Source of the DNA: Stratiolaelaps scimitus
Lineage: Eukaryota; Arthropoda; Arachnida; Mesostigmata; Laelapidae
Assembly: GCA_019614645.1 (NCBI GenBank)
Contig: JABWDB010000013.1
Location: forward strand, 4,392,501 to 4,456,500
Length of the DNA stretch: 64,000 nt
Direction of reading: 5' to 3'
This document shows, piece by piece, positions 11,794 to 22,960 of the stretch (position 1 is its first letter; each line of letters begins with the position of its first letter). The position numbers and the translations under genes were made by a program. The notes beneath the pieces were generated by a model that saw only the letters and a list, made by a program, of their open reading frames with translations, did not search any database and was not told the origin of the DNA.

Positions 11794-13910
11794 GCATATA
11801 TATATATGTATATTATAGTGTCATCAAGTGAGTTTGTTGAGTGGGTGCGTCCGTGGCCGTATGAAAGTAAACGTGCAGTAAAGTGTATGTCCGTACTGTA
11901 CAGCTTCGCACGGTTTGCAATTGGTGGAGTTCAACGCGTCAACACGAAGAATACACGAGAAAGCCGTACGAAGCGCAGTGGCAGCTAGCGAAAAACACTC
12001 AGCGTGTGATGGTCATAAAATCTGATGCTGAGTCGCTTCTTGGAACAGGGAGCCAAGTTGGAACGCAGCTAAGAATGGAGGGAAGATTTTCGCGCAATTG
12101 TAACACTTGTAGAAGTGTTCACTATTTTATTAATATGTAAACGCCACAGAAAATAGAGCGGGTCAACGAGTGCCGTGGGAGTGAGTGAAGCTGGACTCGA
12201 GGCGATCGAATTACGCTAATTAGATGAACTACGCCGAACTAAATTGATGACAATGTGTAATAACAATAACAGGGTACGATGTGCTGTGTATTTTTATTTT
12301 GTATAATAATCACTATCGCAAGCCGACCACTTACGGTTAGGTTCGATGCCGATCGACAGCGTGAGAGGATCGCCAATTTTAACGTTCTCAGCTATGACCT
12401 CCTTTTCAGAATTGCCGACGTAGATCTTCATATGAACGTCGGGTCGTACAATCTTGTCAACCGCTGTCGCCTCAAGAGCTCTGAAAAAATAGCCACATAT
12501 ATATTATATATATATATATATATATGTATTATGTTTATATATATACATATATATATATATGTATCTGCCACATTTCGCAAGGCATAACGCAATGCATGCA
12601 GCGCCTCAGCTCACAGATGTGACGCTTCAGTGAAAGCGTTTCCTGGTATGCTATATTCAGAATAGTCCACGCTTCCCGAATCGCTTGAATGCGAAGGCAT
12701 TCCATAAGAGAATGATGACAGAACAGCGGTGATCCATATGAGCGTGCTGGCTTTGGACGGAATCAAAATACAAATGGTGGCGAATACTGTTATGCCATTT
12801 TTGAGATGTCTCTTCTCATCCGAACGAAGTACAGCGCACAATGACGCAAACTTGTGGAGTTCAGTTTCACCAAGCTCTCACACCACGAAACGCCTGCAGG
12901 CGCACATCAACAAGCTTGAGCTTCACTCAACGTAATTAGATAGAGACTATTTTGCTGGATTGCGTCACAAAAATCCAACATTCTGGGAGTATGTAGTAAC
13001 CGTAATTATGGATGTTATTTGAGTCCAAACAGTTGCCTTCGCGCACACTGTCAAGGATCCGCAAGGTACAACTTATATCATTTGTACATCTCTCTCTCTC
13101 TCTCTCTCTCGATACCTCTCGCTGTCTGCAGCATCCGAGCGCTTTATAGATAAGGGAAAGCAATTCAGAATGGAAGAGCTCTTTTTCTTCCAGTTTTTTT
13201 AAACCGAGACGACTACTTACGTATGGTTGTGGAGTGTGTGATACTTGCAGCGTACGTGAAATCCCTTCCCGCGGCTGGTGACAACCTTTTTGTGGGGCTC
13301 GACAATGACGGTGTTGAAATACTCGATGCCATCATGGAGATCGCTGCTCATCGTGTTACAGCTACGCAGTGGAAGCTTGTAAACCTAATTCAGCGAACGA
13401 AAGCAGCGGTTTTCTTGCGGTTATTCCCCTTGTGGTACCTGTGCTTGATTATTGATTGCTGTTAACGCGGCTTTAATTGTTCCAACGTGTACTTTCAGCT
13501 ATGTGATTATGGGCCTAAGGTCAGCTAATTGTTCGGCCATCTCTTTGTGTGCGTCGTACACACACGCACACACATTGCCAAGGCAATTACAGCAGGCGTC
13601 CGGCGTTCGCCGTAGCTGCCTGCCTATGTCTCGTTTGTTAATTCGCGCTCCTACTTACCAAGCTGTCCCCGATCGCATTGCTGTACTGCGTCATGCACGA
13701 GGAATTTGTCGACAGACCCTTCGGGTATATCATTCCGTTGAAGTTTCGAGCTCCATGAAGCTGAATCGTGATGGCATCAGGGTCACATTCAACCTCGATG
13801 TCCTTCGACTTCGTTTTCTGAGAAGGGTCATGTGCTTTCAACGCTGTTTGCAGGAACACCGTAGGCTCTTCAGCCACCGAGCCCTCATCCAGACATAGAG
13901 CGGTACCCAC
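10846..13910 (-). CDS. ZP-domain (cuticlin-like) protein gene, five exons, ends incomplete
   Basis: Exons in transcript order: 13910-13659, 13384-13221, 12480-12335, 11691-11610, 11008-10846. All junctions are AG/GT and the phases (0, 2, 1, 2, 0) fit, giving 269 residues without a stop. The product carries a complete zona pellucida domain. The ZP-N half has its four cysteines (VEC, NSSC, RSCNT, VRC), the family signature FNGMIYPKGL and the block VYKLPLRSCNTM. The ZP-C half has NCVVRDGLNWG, GCPID, FEYSDGTSKA, HKFPYTKSVYYQC and RLC. In arthropods such proteins are secreted or membrane-anchored and polymerise in the apical extracellular matrix or cuticle; this role is from the family. The signal peptide must lie on a further 5' exon, and the furin site and membrane anchor on a 3' exon; neither is secure. 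Introns are 274, 740, 643 and 601 bp. Paralogue not resolved (quasimodo-like among others). Confidence 0.92.
11610..11691 (-). CDS. ZP gene exon D: ZP-C core
   Basis: This 82-bp exon runs from acceptor CCGCAG (before 11691) to donor GTGAGT (from 11609). It encodes TYGIRVTNCVVRDGLNWG and then AQPLVNNEG. It contributes the fifth ZP cysteine and joins in phase to exons C and E. It is too short to stand out as an ORF and was found by extending the domain. Confidence 0.9.
11761..11813. repeat. (CA)n(TA)n compound microsatellite
   Basis: Nine CA units are followed by TA units with a TATGCATATA interruption, inside ZP intron 3. Confidence 0.95.
12335..12480 (-). CDS. ZP gene exon C: linker and start of ZP-C
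   Basis: The acceptor is TTTTTTCAG before 12480 and the donor GTAAGT from 12334. The first base completes a Thr codon left by exon B. The exon encodes the inter-subdomain linker, then PDVHMKIYVG and ENVKIGDPLTLSI, typical of the start of ZP-C. The linker after HNHT is somewhat shorter than in most relatives. A long TA microsatellite begins about 15 bp upstream of the acceptor, which is unusually close. Confidence 0.9.
12496..12564. repeat. interrupted (TA)n microsatellite next to ZP exon C
   Basis: Blocks of TA with GTATTATG and ACATA interruptions, inside ZP intron 2, starting about 15 bp upstream of the exon C acceptor. Confidence 0.95.
13221..13384 (-). CDS. ZP gene exon B: second half of ZP-N
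   Basis: The acceptor is GAATTAG before 13384 and the donor GTAAGT from 13220; the exon ends in phase 2. It encodes VYKLPLRSCNTMSSDLHDG, EYFNTVIVEPHKK and GKGFHVRCKY, which are strongly conserved ZP blocks carrying cysteines 3 and 4. The other strand is also open for 80 codons, but that is a shadow. Confidence 0.92.
13659..13910 (-). CDS. ZP gene exon A: start of ZP-N subdomain
   Basis: The exon has 84 codons in phase 0. The acceptor is TTTTAG immediately before 13910 and the donor is GTAAGT from 13658. About 37 residues precede the first ZP cysteine (IEVEC). Then come the ARNFNGMIYPKGL block and NSSCMTQY. A weaker point is the 5' boundary: the frame is certain, but another acceptor a few codons away cannot be excluded. 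The exon has no signal peptide, so a further 5' exon is required. Confidence 0.88.
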
Positions 13911-13986
13911 CTAAAACGTCAAGGCAAGGTCAACAACAAATGCATTGCAGTTGAGCGATTTATTGTTGCAGATTTATTTCGACTAG

Positions 13987-14056
13987 ATTATTGTTTATTT
14001 CCAACTTCAGCTACCCATTTCTTAAGGATAACTGAAGTTGGAAATAAACATCAATA
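13987..14056. ncRNA. long near-perfect hairpin, pre-miRNA-sized
   Basis: An 18-bp perfect inverted repeat (13993-14010 GTTTATTTCCAACTTCAG with 14032-14049) has a 21-nt loop. After a 2-nt bulge the pairing continues for about 6 bp (TTATTG/CAATAA). The total stem of about 24 bp is the size of a microRNA precursor. The near-perfect stem would equally fit a small fold-back transposon. It lies about 80 bp upstream of ZP exon A, probably in its intron. Confidence 0.35.
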
Positions 14057-14869
14057 ACCTAACCATATTTAGGTGTCTTTGCCTAACCGGATCCTAACAA
14101 TATCTAGGTGTCTTATATATCGTTTATCTATTATATCCTTAATTATAAGTTCTCGCGCATTCGTACGCATACGTCATATACGTTGAATTATGTTAATGTC
14201 AAGTACTAACACTAGAATCAATTTGAAACCCCGGTGTCCGGTGGAAATTCAGAGCAGAGTGGGGTTTGGGTGGCAACGCCTGGTATCAGCAGGGAAACTT
14301 CAAATTCTAACCTAAATTAGATGCTTTAACATTATAGCCAACCTCGCCACGTCTTGTTCTTGAAGGTGCTTTTAATTTCGCTTCGATAGTGCGCATAATT
14401 TTAAACGACGTAAAACTGTAGTTCAACGCCATAATGACTGCGAGCGGTTGGGGCTATGATCGATTGGAAAAAGCTTCGAATCATTGTATAATTCATTAGA
14501 CAAAAACAAATAGAAACATGACAGATACCATCAGGAAAATGGTGTTTAAATATCGCTAGGAGGAATAGAGGTAATTTTTTAATAATTGAATATAATTTAA
14601 ACATGTAATTAACGTAATAAACATGTGACATAACAGACATATATGAGTATGATTTAATCGATGTAATTAATCGAAGCGTAATTTCTTTTGATTTATAAGA
14701 TCAGTTTTCTTGTCGTTGAATAAAATTGCCGTCGTGTTCATCTGCGATAACGGTAGATTAACGCTCCTATTATTAATGTTGCTATTAAACAATATTAATC
14801 AATTGCTAAAGAATTGGCTAAAGATTATCAAAGTGTACTGGAGCTCATCAAGAAATATGCAACATTTAG

Positions 14870-14909
14870 TAATAATAATAATAATAATTATTATTATTAT
14901 TATTATTAT
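14870..14909. repeat. (AAT)n(ATT)n palindromic microsatellite
   Basis: Six AAT-type units run directly into about seven ATT units, making a perfect inverted repeat without a spacer that can form a hairpin or cruciform. Confidence 0.9.
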
Positions 14910-16520
14910 GCTTATATAAACGTTTACACTCTGGATGGGTTTCTTTTTCGGTATCTGAGTCTCTCATATTTTTAGCGGACAACTTAGCTACTCTTAAAAA
15001 TCGCAGTCTGTCCCACATCGGCATAAACAGCATTTCCAAATTTTCACTTACGCAGCATGTTCACAACGGTGAGACACGCCAACCGAATGTCAACGAGTAT
15101 TATTAGCGAGTATAGTTCGACGTTCAGCAGCCAGAAGACACCTCATTCAAAATGCTGGATAGTCATCGTCATCATCGTCATCTGAATAATGTTCTGATTC
15201 ATCCAGTTGAAGAGGACCGTCATGTAATCCGTTCAACGACGGGTGGCGCACATGACGAACAGGGCATCAACAAGACACCAGCGTCTCACTGTTCCCGCTG
15301 CTCGGTGGCTGTTACTTACTGCTGTGGCTACGTATCAAGAGACAAAGCGCGGCGATTGGCCGGGCCGAATCAAGGAAGAGTCATCGCCGCATATGATCTC
15401 AGCCCAAGGCCGTATTGCCGTATATGCAACTTCTGTTACTGGCGTCCGCGGTTGTTGGACAGGCCGCTATGTCGTCGACGACGACGACGGTGGCTACGAA
15501 GGAGCCATCGTAAGACCCACGTAACAAGCGTAATCTCTGAAAGAGCCAGCTGAGCCGTCTTGTCGAGGCGAGCGCTTTAAAGGCACAACAGTGGCTCCGA
15601 ATGGATTGGATTTGCCTCCCTACTGGTGATCAACTGATCCGGCAACTGATTTGACTTGATCGCTTTCGAAGACTAAAGTCGAATCAACTCAACTGCATCA
15701 CGGAGTGATCCCAAATAAGAATAGATCACAAACAGGAAGTGCTGTGGAAGGGCAGGTTTTGCGCTCAGCTTTCATTTAGCGACCTGTGGGATTCTGATGT
15801 AGGTAGCTGTATCGATACGCGATGAACTAATGAGTCATTTATCTCTAATTATAATATTCGATATTATGGACGATGACTTTAAGAATGTACGGTGAAGTAC
15901 CGTGCATCTGTCTCTACTGAAGCCAACGAATGGCATAGCGTAGTTATATCAAGATGTCGAAAACGAGATCAAACTGTCGTTAGCGGAGATACAGGTGCTC
16001 GAAGGCTGTTGAGGTGTTGTTGTCATGAATTAGCATGGCAACACTCCCGCTTAAAAAAGGCACAATACCAGCCAATATGCATAATTAATCAGTGAGAAAG
16101 ACAACACCTTTCATGTCATTCATTCGCGACGTTCAAATACACATACGAATGCAAGGTGTTCATTTGTCGGCCCGCAGGGAAAAAGGAACAGTTAATTAAA
16201 TCGGATCTACAATGTATATTCATTCAGACTTTGCAGATAGGCATAACACTTTGACAATTATACATAAACTGAGCATGAATCAGCGTTGCTCATAAAATAC
16301 CGCTTTGGTGCCTATTTCGAGCATAATGCGATCTTTGCTATTGAGTGACGCACGAAATCAGCTGACATGACAAGCTACCATTGTTTCGCGTTGTTACATA
16401 ATGGTGGAACGCAGACATCGTTCATCACATAGCGCTTTTCGACGCCGACAATACGAAGTGCACAGTACATTTGTTTGTATTGTGTTCGCCCCCAAGTCCC
16501 GTGAAGTAACGTAAGTAGCA

Positions 16521-17089
16521 GCAGTAGTGTGACATCTTTTAAAGGGGGAGTGTTGGCATGCTAATGCATGCCAACACTATGGCCGCCCCCCCTATGGAAC
16601 TGTTGACGATGTTCAACAGCACCACCCTTCCCGGTATCGCTTATCGCATTACTTCAGTAAAGGGTGGTGAGATGTGTACAAGCCCAGCCACGAGCACCAC
16701 ACATCCTCCTCACCGTACGAACATGACGTGGTTAGCTGACTCTCAGCTGCTTCCCTTCTCTCCCAATCTCTCAAGACCTCTGTGCACTTCCCGTCTGTGA
16801 ACAACTACTGTGATCAATAGGGTGTCTGTAGAAAGCCCCGTGTATGTAAACATGCAGTATTCATGACGCATACAGGGGGTGTACGGTGCCTTCCTTTCTG
16901 CACAGTGGTAGCTATGCCGCAGACCACATTAGTTGCCACTACTACTTAACAAATCTTATTGCGGAGATACTGCCCATAAAAGTAAATATGACTCCACTCA
17001 GATTTGAACCTCAGACTCCACAAAACTCCCTTTTTGGTACTGCCTACCTTGTCCACCACGCCATGCCCGCAGGCAGTAGTGTGACATCT
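16521..17089 (-). mobile_element. SINE-like retroposon with tRNA-type head, flanked by 17-bp direct repeats
   Basis: The 17-mer GCAGTAGTGTGACATCT occurs at 16521-16537 and again at 17073-17089, as a target-site duplication would. Read on the minus strand, the 535 bp between them begin with an RNA polymerase III promoter-like head: box A TGGCGTGGTGG near 17061 and box B GGTTCAAATCT near 17008. The far end carries strong hairpins just before CTTTAAA and the second repeat. The head does not fold into a clean cloverleaf, so it is a retroposon and not a tRNA gene. The short open frames inside (16558-16800, 16886-17167 plus) are incidental. Confidence 0.6.
16549..16578. repeat. perfect 13-bp inverted repeat, 4-nt loop
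   Basis: AGTGTTGGCATGC, loop TAAT, GCATGCCAACACT. It lies at the 3' end of the SINE-like element, 11 bp from the left target repeat. It is followed by two more inverted repeats: CTGTTGA/TCAACAG (16600-16619) and CACCACCCTT/AAGGGTGGTG (16620-16669). Confidence 0.9.
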
Positions 17090-20000
17090 GCCGAACGCCA
17101 ATCGCTAATGTTCGTTAATAGCACACCTAGTTGGTTTTTTTTCCATGGTGTTACAACCATTCAATAGGTTCTGTTTCTAGCCACGTTATCTATCTGTTCT
17201 AATCCTTTTCGAAAATGAGAGGTTCGTTTAGTTGTACGGTCATTGATAGCAGTACGCAGCTCAAAGAACGCCTGCCTCCCTGGCTCGGTTTGCTCCATTC
17301 TTGTTGATCAGCATTCGCCACGGGGTGGCGCGTTCATAGGTGGCACGATGCATCTCCTCAGAATAGCCGGCACTTCGAACTGGCAGCAACAGCAACAGTA
17401 GTAGTATATGGCCGCCACTTACGCTGCCGTTCGAACGCTGCCGTTTCTCCCCCCCACACCCTAATAGAATCGCTCTCAAGGGCAGCTGTTTCCTCAGCTT
17501 GGCGTCAACGTCGCGCCGCGAAGAGCATAACGTCGCGTCACCACTAGCACCGGCGAACAAGCGCGCACCACGGTCATTTCCTGTATTGTCTGCTCCGTAG
17601 CAAACTCGGCGTAAATGCGGGGTTGTGTCTGTGTCGCACACGACTTTGAATCCACACTATAGTAAATCTGTAGCTCAACTGGCTCAATGGATGCGTACGT
17701 CGGCGCACGTATCCACCATCAACGCGGATCTTAAGCATGGCCACTGCAGACATGCCACATCGCCCAAGGGTTCCAAGCCGTCGACAACGCCAGGGTCCTG
17801 TCCAAGGTACCATCGACAATTCGTACAGCAGACAAACGTCATCGCGTGGGAGCTGCTCAACGACTCGAAGACAGTGTTGCAGCTTTACGCGAGTCGCTAT
17901 CAAACAATTCGTCTTGCTCTTCTTGAGCTAAGTCAGCGAAATCGCTGAGTCAGGGCAACGCTGGCTAACGACGGAGTGCCGTCACGAACAACAACATTAC
18001 AACAGATACTACCGTACCTCGTAAACGGGAGGCAAAGAGATGAATTTGCATACGATTCGGTCAGTGGGATTCCCCCTTGGTGACGACATACAATTTGCAT
18101 CTATCTGTCATCTATTATCTATATATCTAGATAAATGTATTAATAAATAAATGCGGCATTTGCTCTCAACTTAGGCGAGACTATCAGAGAGATGAAGGAT
18201 AGAGCTGGAAGAAGCAGCGCGAAGAAATGGTCACGGGCACACAAGAATCGAACGAATTTGTTAAGTCAACAAATTGCTGTGAATACATCGGTCAAGTTAC
18301 ACATCAGTTGGGTACAACTTAATTTTCGCGTATGCCAATCTATGTCATATCTATACAAGTGAAATTTTCCTTGTAACGGCAAGTTGCGTTGTTGAGAAAG
18401 GCTGTGTCGGGGTGCTCCGTACGTAAGAACGACGGGTTGTTTAATACTATACCGTACAAAGTTTTGGTTTATTGAAGCAACTGCAGTTTTTTCAATAACG
18501 CTTAAGTTCTCGACGACTTGTAACTAAAACTTCGGTATATAATATCAATATATTAATGTGAATATATTAAGATGCTCTAGAAAATGATGAACGCAAGAAT
18601 CGGAAAGGACACTTGGTTGGTTACTTAGGCGATGCACACCCTTGTCCAAACAACAACCTGGATACGTACTCTTGTCGCCATGTTTGTGCGTTATTTCATT
18701 CAACTTGTCTACAATACACCCTCAGGCGAGTATTACGTTTCGAGTTCTACGTTTGGCGTTCCTTTTCAGTGACTTCAGTGTTGACGATGAGACAAATCGT
18801 AGTCTTCTTTCCTGCACCCACGCGCATGTAATGGCTCAATGTGGACATGCCTTTGTACCTTCCTTTGTTTCAAGCCCAGTCACAACGAGATCCATACACG
18901 GCCCATAGGAAAACGGTCAACGATCATGAATGGATCGATAGCACAGCTGGGATTCGTATGCACTTGACAATAAGCATGAACTCATTGTTGTCTGAGATGT
19001 TTGGAATTCTATAGATTGGTGTCGATGAACAATCATGTGAGATGAAAATTTCTAAATTTCTCATTTGACAAATATGGCGAGTAACTACTTGTCATTGTAT
19101 GCAATAGAGTAATGTTTGGTTGGACGTATAATCGGTCTCCTTTTCTGCCCATTCGATTTGGGTACAGATTTCAATGCACAAGTCCGTCAAGTACATCTTA
19201 TAATGTGTTCATCATTAGCAGAATAGCATTTGCAAGACACAAGTTATCTCAACATATACCCGCTATCGTGGAATGTAACGAACGAGAGTATATAATTGCG
19301 TGGAGATATGTCAAATTTCAACAATCTCCATTTGCGGCGGTGGAGCAATTTTACACTGAAAATAAGTGTGACTTTATGCATCCTGCTGTAAATGCAACCA
19401 CTGTCTCCCTTGGCTTTAATAAAGAAGTATTCGTATTGTATCGTATAATACAATCATATATATTTGGCAGTACACATTTGCATCATGGTATTGTATGCAT
19501 CAACAAGCATTGTTCGATCATTGCCCCGCAATTCGTTGACCATTGGTTTCCATCTGCCACAGGTCGAATTGTCGAACATAAGACTATTTTCCAAGAACCA
19601 TCTAAATCCTTTCTTCAATATTTATATAAACGATACATCGACATATTTTTATCTCAAGTTATAGCCTCAACGCTATTTGTGAGTCCAGTATTTCAAACGA
19701 TTCATCTTTGACACGGTTGGCTGGGATAGTTATTCATAAAGGTCCGTACTGAGTATGAACATGGTAAGAGCTAAGCGTGTCCCTGCACCGAGGCACAAAA
19801 TATCTAGAACACCATAGTGAAGAATTCATTCCCAATGAACTAACACTAGAATATTCTCTTCATAACATATCTGTATTCGCTGTGCCGATTCACAGCCAGT
19901 TAATCAAGTAGAACGTTATAAAGCAATCACCCTACGCTTTTTCACACACACACACACGCACATAGTTCTAGTATCTCAGCATGCACATAGGCGCACGCCA

Positions 20001-21871
20001 CACGTTATATCGAATATATCCAAATCATTCATTAACGTGCGATGCATCAGTGTTCATTGCTTTATTTCTGTGTCCCAGCTTTCATAAACCGTTCACATTG
20101 TCCCAAGGACATTTGTACGCGTTGTGTTGTTATACGTGCGGTGGTTGATGTGGTATTCTACATCCGTTGTTTGTAATTCCAATGGACACTATGTTATTAT
20201 TACTATAATTAATAAACTAATACGGCTTCCTGATTTCACTGAAAGCGAGTGTGTGCGTGTGTATGTGTATATAGGCCGTATTGCTGTTTTCGCATTAGGT
20301 GGCGTAAAGGACACACTTGTGGCCGCATGTTGAGCGCCAGAGTCATTCAAGAAGCCTTAAAGACTGATCTGCGTCTGTTTGTGCCAGAGATATAAAGCTT
20401 TCTTAGTTGAATGAGTAGATATGGTAAGATAAGTAGATACCGATAATCCCAGCAATGGAACTCGTTACGTCCATAAAATAAAACTCAAACTAAAAGTAAT
20501 TACTACAACATCTGTGATTATTTATACATAACGTAGCCAAAAGTCTCGACAGCAATCTCTGAGTTGTTTTAAATATCGGTTATTACAGACGTTCGTAGCG
20601 TTACCGTAATATGCAGCTACAGTCCATAACTACAGTGTGTGTGTGTGACATTGCCTCAGAGTTGGGTTTACTTTGCCTATATTCGTTATAAAATACTAAG
20701 TAGAAATATTGTGGAAAATTTTAAACTGAAAACCACAGATCGTTTCTGGAGACTTTTTCTTGTCGGAGTTATCAAATCGCCCCGACAAATACGTAATAGT
20801 ATACAAGTGTCTACGTGTGGTCAACTTCAGGAGAACACTATAAATGCCGGACAATATTGGCAAATCACAAGGACACATTGACATCCCTGGAGGAGGCTTC
20901 TCCCGCAAGTCCAGAGTCAAATCGCCAACGGGAATATGGATTGTGTCACAAAAATTGGCAGTCACAAAGTTAACCACCACCACAACAACAACAACAACAA
21001 CAACAATGACCACAAAGGCAATGTCGCTACTGATCACAAATTGGCTCAACTCGGCGTTACCCTCGCACGGGGGACACTGAGATTCGTACGGCTTTGCTCT
21101 GTGTGGCTGCGACGGCTATCGGTTGCCGCTGCTGCAGCATTTTCTGATAGCGCGACCCACGCGACTGGCAGACGACAATCGGACATCACCAATGGACTTG
21201 TACGATCGCAGTGTCCGATGTACGTTTCTTCTGCTGCTGCTGCTGCATTCGCTCAGATCACAGACATCGCGCCGCGGCGTATGCAGCCGCAGCAAGCCGA
21301 CGTCGTCTTCATCCTTGAGAAGATCTCTCGTAGCGCCCCGTAGTTCTCTGCCCCGAAGACTGTCGGATAACCGGCTGCGTCAGGCGCAGCTCCGGCATCA
21401 ACGAACGCAACGTCGACGCTGCCGCTACCACCACCACTGGTGTATGGCAATTTCGCGCAAACCCGCGCAAATTCCGCGCGCGAACGGCAACGCCAGCAGC
21501 AGCAGCAGCAGCAGACCATCAGCATGGTTGCCTGCAACTCGAACAGCTGAATCAGCCTTTTGGTCGATCGACAGCCGATCAACAGCCCCTGGGCACGCAT
21601 GAATACTAAAGTCTGTCTTTCAGTGAAGAATCGCGCGGCAGCGCTCTCACATAAAATCGAAACGAATCCATCTGACTTAGAAATTAGAGAAGCCGTTTGC
21701 CTTGCGATACATAGTTCGTCGCCCACTGATTAGGGCATCGGCTCGGCCGCCATCTAGCAATTCGATTCGGCTTGATTTGCTGCACGGGGGAATCATATGG
21801 AAACCCTGTAGGCTCGACGGAGTGCAATTTTCGGAAAATTTTCTACGACACTATCATTACTAAACTGGCCT

Positions 21872-21909
<38 letters not shown>

Positions 21910-22960
21910 GTCAAGGAACTGGAACTTCAATTCGAGATCAGGATATCGTACTGTTTGTACATATCGCATGCATATGGTTTCAGATGTCGGTGACGAAGAG
22001 ACATAATAGGCAATATCAATAGCGCCAATAGATCGAAGTGTTCAGAGGACAGGTGATCCGCTTAGAGCATTCATGCTCATCGTACACCAGACTTATAGCG
22101 TCCTGTCGCTGTAAATACACGCAAACATCATCATATGCGAATGAATTAAAAAGTCAACGTTATGCTTTCGTGCCACATACGATATGGCATTATTCCAAGT
22201 CAGTTTGATCAATCTCGAGATAACTAACAGACGAGTCAGCTATCAGTGGTCTAAATGCAGACACGCTCGAGTGACAACTTTTCAGAGCTTTGTGCTACAG
22301 TGCCTTTATGCCCTATTCGGTGCATCCTACCATTGCCGCCAGCCTTCGCCAGGTGACGAGGAGCCTGAAAAGCAGCGTGATCTCCTGATCTCTCAGTAAA
22401 GCCAAAGCAAAACTGTCTTCTCCCGACACGTTTAGCCCTTAGACACAACGATATATCAATTTTTGTGTTTTACTCCGATGGCAGTTTTTACAGCATGGAT
22501 AGGCCAACCTCAGCCCATGGTGCCTTGTTCGCGCACTCCCGAGAGCAGCATAGAACGAACGTGTCATATGGTCGTGTTGGGTGTCTCGCTGATCTTAACG
22601 ACATCAATCATTGTCACTGGTAGCCACCGCCTCGAACCGCACCGACCATCCTCCCGTATAACACATCTACTCAACTGCTCTCACTAAGTACTTTTGTCGT
22701 CTTAAATAATTTTCGAAATTGGTTGCTGTTGAAGCGATATCAACTGAGGACACATGCTTTGAAACACTAATTAGCTAATCTGCGTGTTCGAAAATGTGCG
22801 ACTGCAGATTGAAGCCGCTGGTAGGCGGGCTCCGCTCAGCTCAGCTCGGCTTACTTACCAGAAGGCAAAGCAGGAAGAGGCGGGCCATCCTGCCGCCGGC
22901 CGGCACAGGCGATCTTGGGATAATCTCTGATAGTCCGACGCTGCTTCTCTAATAATTATA
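17090..22960. other. no supported gene apart from the 19112-19711 ORF
   Basis: AT-rich DNA with a TA tract at 21875-21905 and an (ACA)n tract near 20980. A GC-rich block at 21.1-21.6 kb has overlapping frames on both strands (longest 157 codons, minus) and no domain. Confidence 0.45.
19112..19711 (+). CDS. unassigned 199-codon ORF in AT-rich DNA
   Basis: The frame is open from 19085 (after TAA 19082-19084) to the stop at 19709-19711, with ATG at 19112. At roughly 39% GC a frame this long is unexpected by chance. The product is rich in Ile, Phe, Tyr, His and Ser, with eight Cys, no obvious signal peptide, no transmembrane segment and no domain I recognise. The opposite strand is also open for about 70 codons. 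It could be a fragment of an old mobile element, a lineage-specific gene or a statistical accident. Confidence 0.25.
   Translation: MFGWTYNRSPFLPIRFGYRFQCTSPSSTSYNVFIISRIAFARHKLSQHIPAIVECNEREYIIAWRYVKFQQSPFAAVEQFYTENKCDFMHPAVNATTVSLGFNKEVFVLYRIIQSYIFGSTHLHHGIVCINKHCSIIAPQFVDHWFPSATGRIVEHKTIFQEPSKSFLQYLYKRYIDIFLSQVIASTLFVSPVFQTIHL

Larger units (their letters stand above)
13911..16520. other. probable ZP 5' intron or intergenic DNA
   Basis: Contains the 13987-14056 hairpin and the AAT palindrome. A minus-strand GTAAGT donor near 15050 follows a short hydrophobic frame (LIILVDIRLACLTVV), whose phase does not fit ZP exon A. A plus frame at 15243-15524 near a GTAAGA site has no recognised domain. 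Confidence 0.4.

Noticed and set aside
12279..12587. 102-codon plus-strand ORF
   Set aside because: Shadow of ZP exon C plus a TA repeat read as Ile-Tyr.
13223..13465. 80-codon plus-strand ORF
   Set aside because: Shadow of ZP exon B on the minus strand.
17665..17790. TAGCTCAACTGG box A-like sequence with GGGTTCCAAGCC further on
   Set aside because: Spacing is too long and box B is poor; not a tRNA or a clear SINE.
20844..21080. Plus-strand frame with GHIDIPGGGFSRKSRVKSP, reminiscent of tau/MAP repeat PGGG motifs
   Set aside because: Only one short stretch, wrong spacing around PGGG, followed by a poly-Thr repeat; the opposite strand is equally open.
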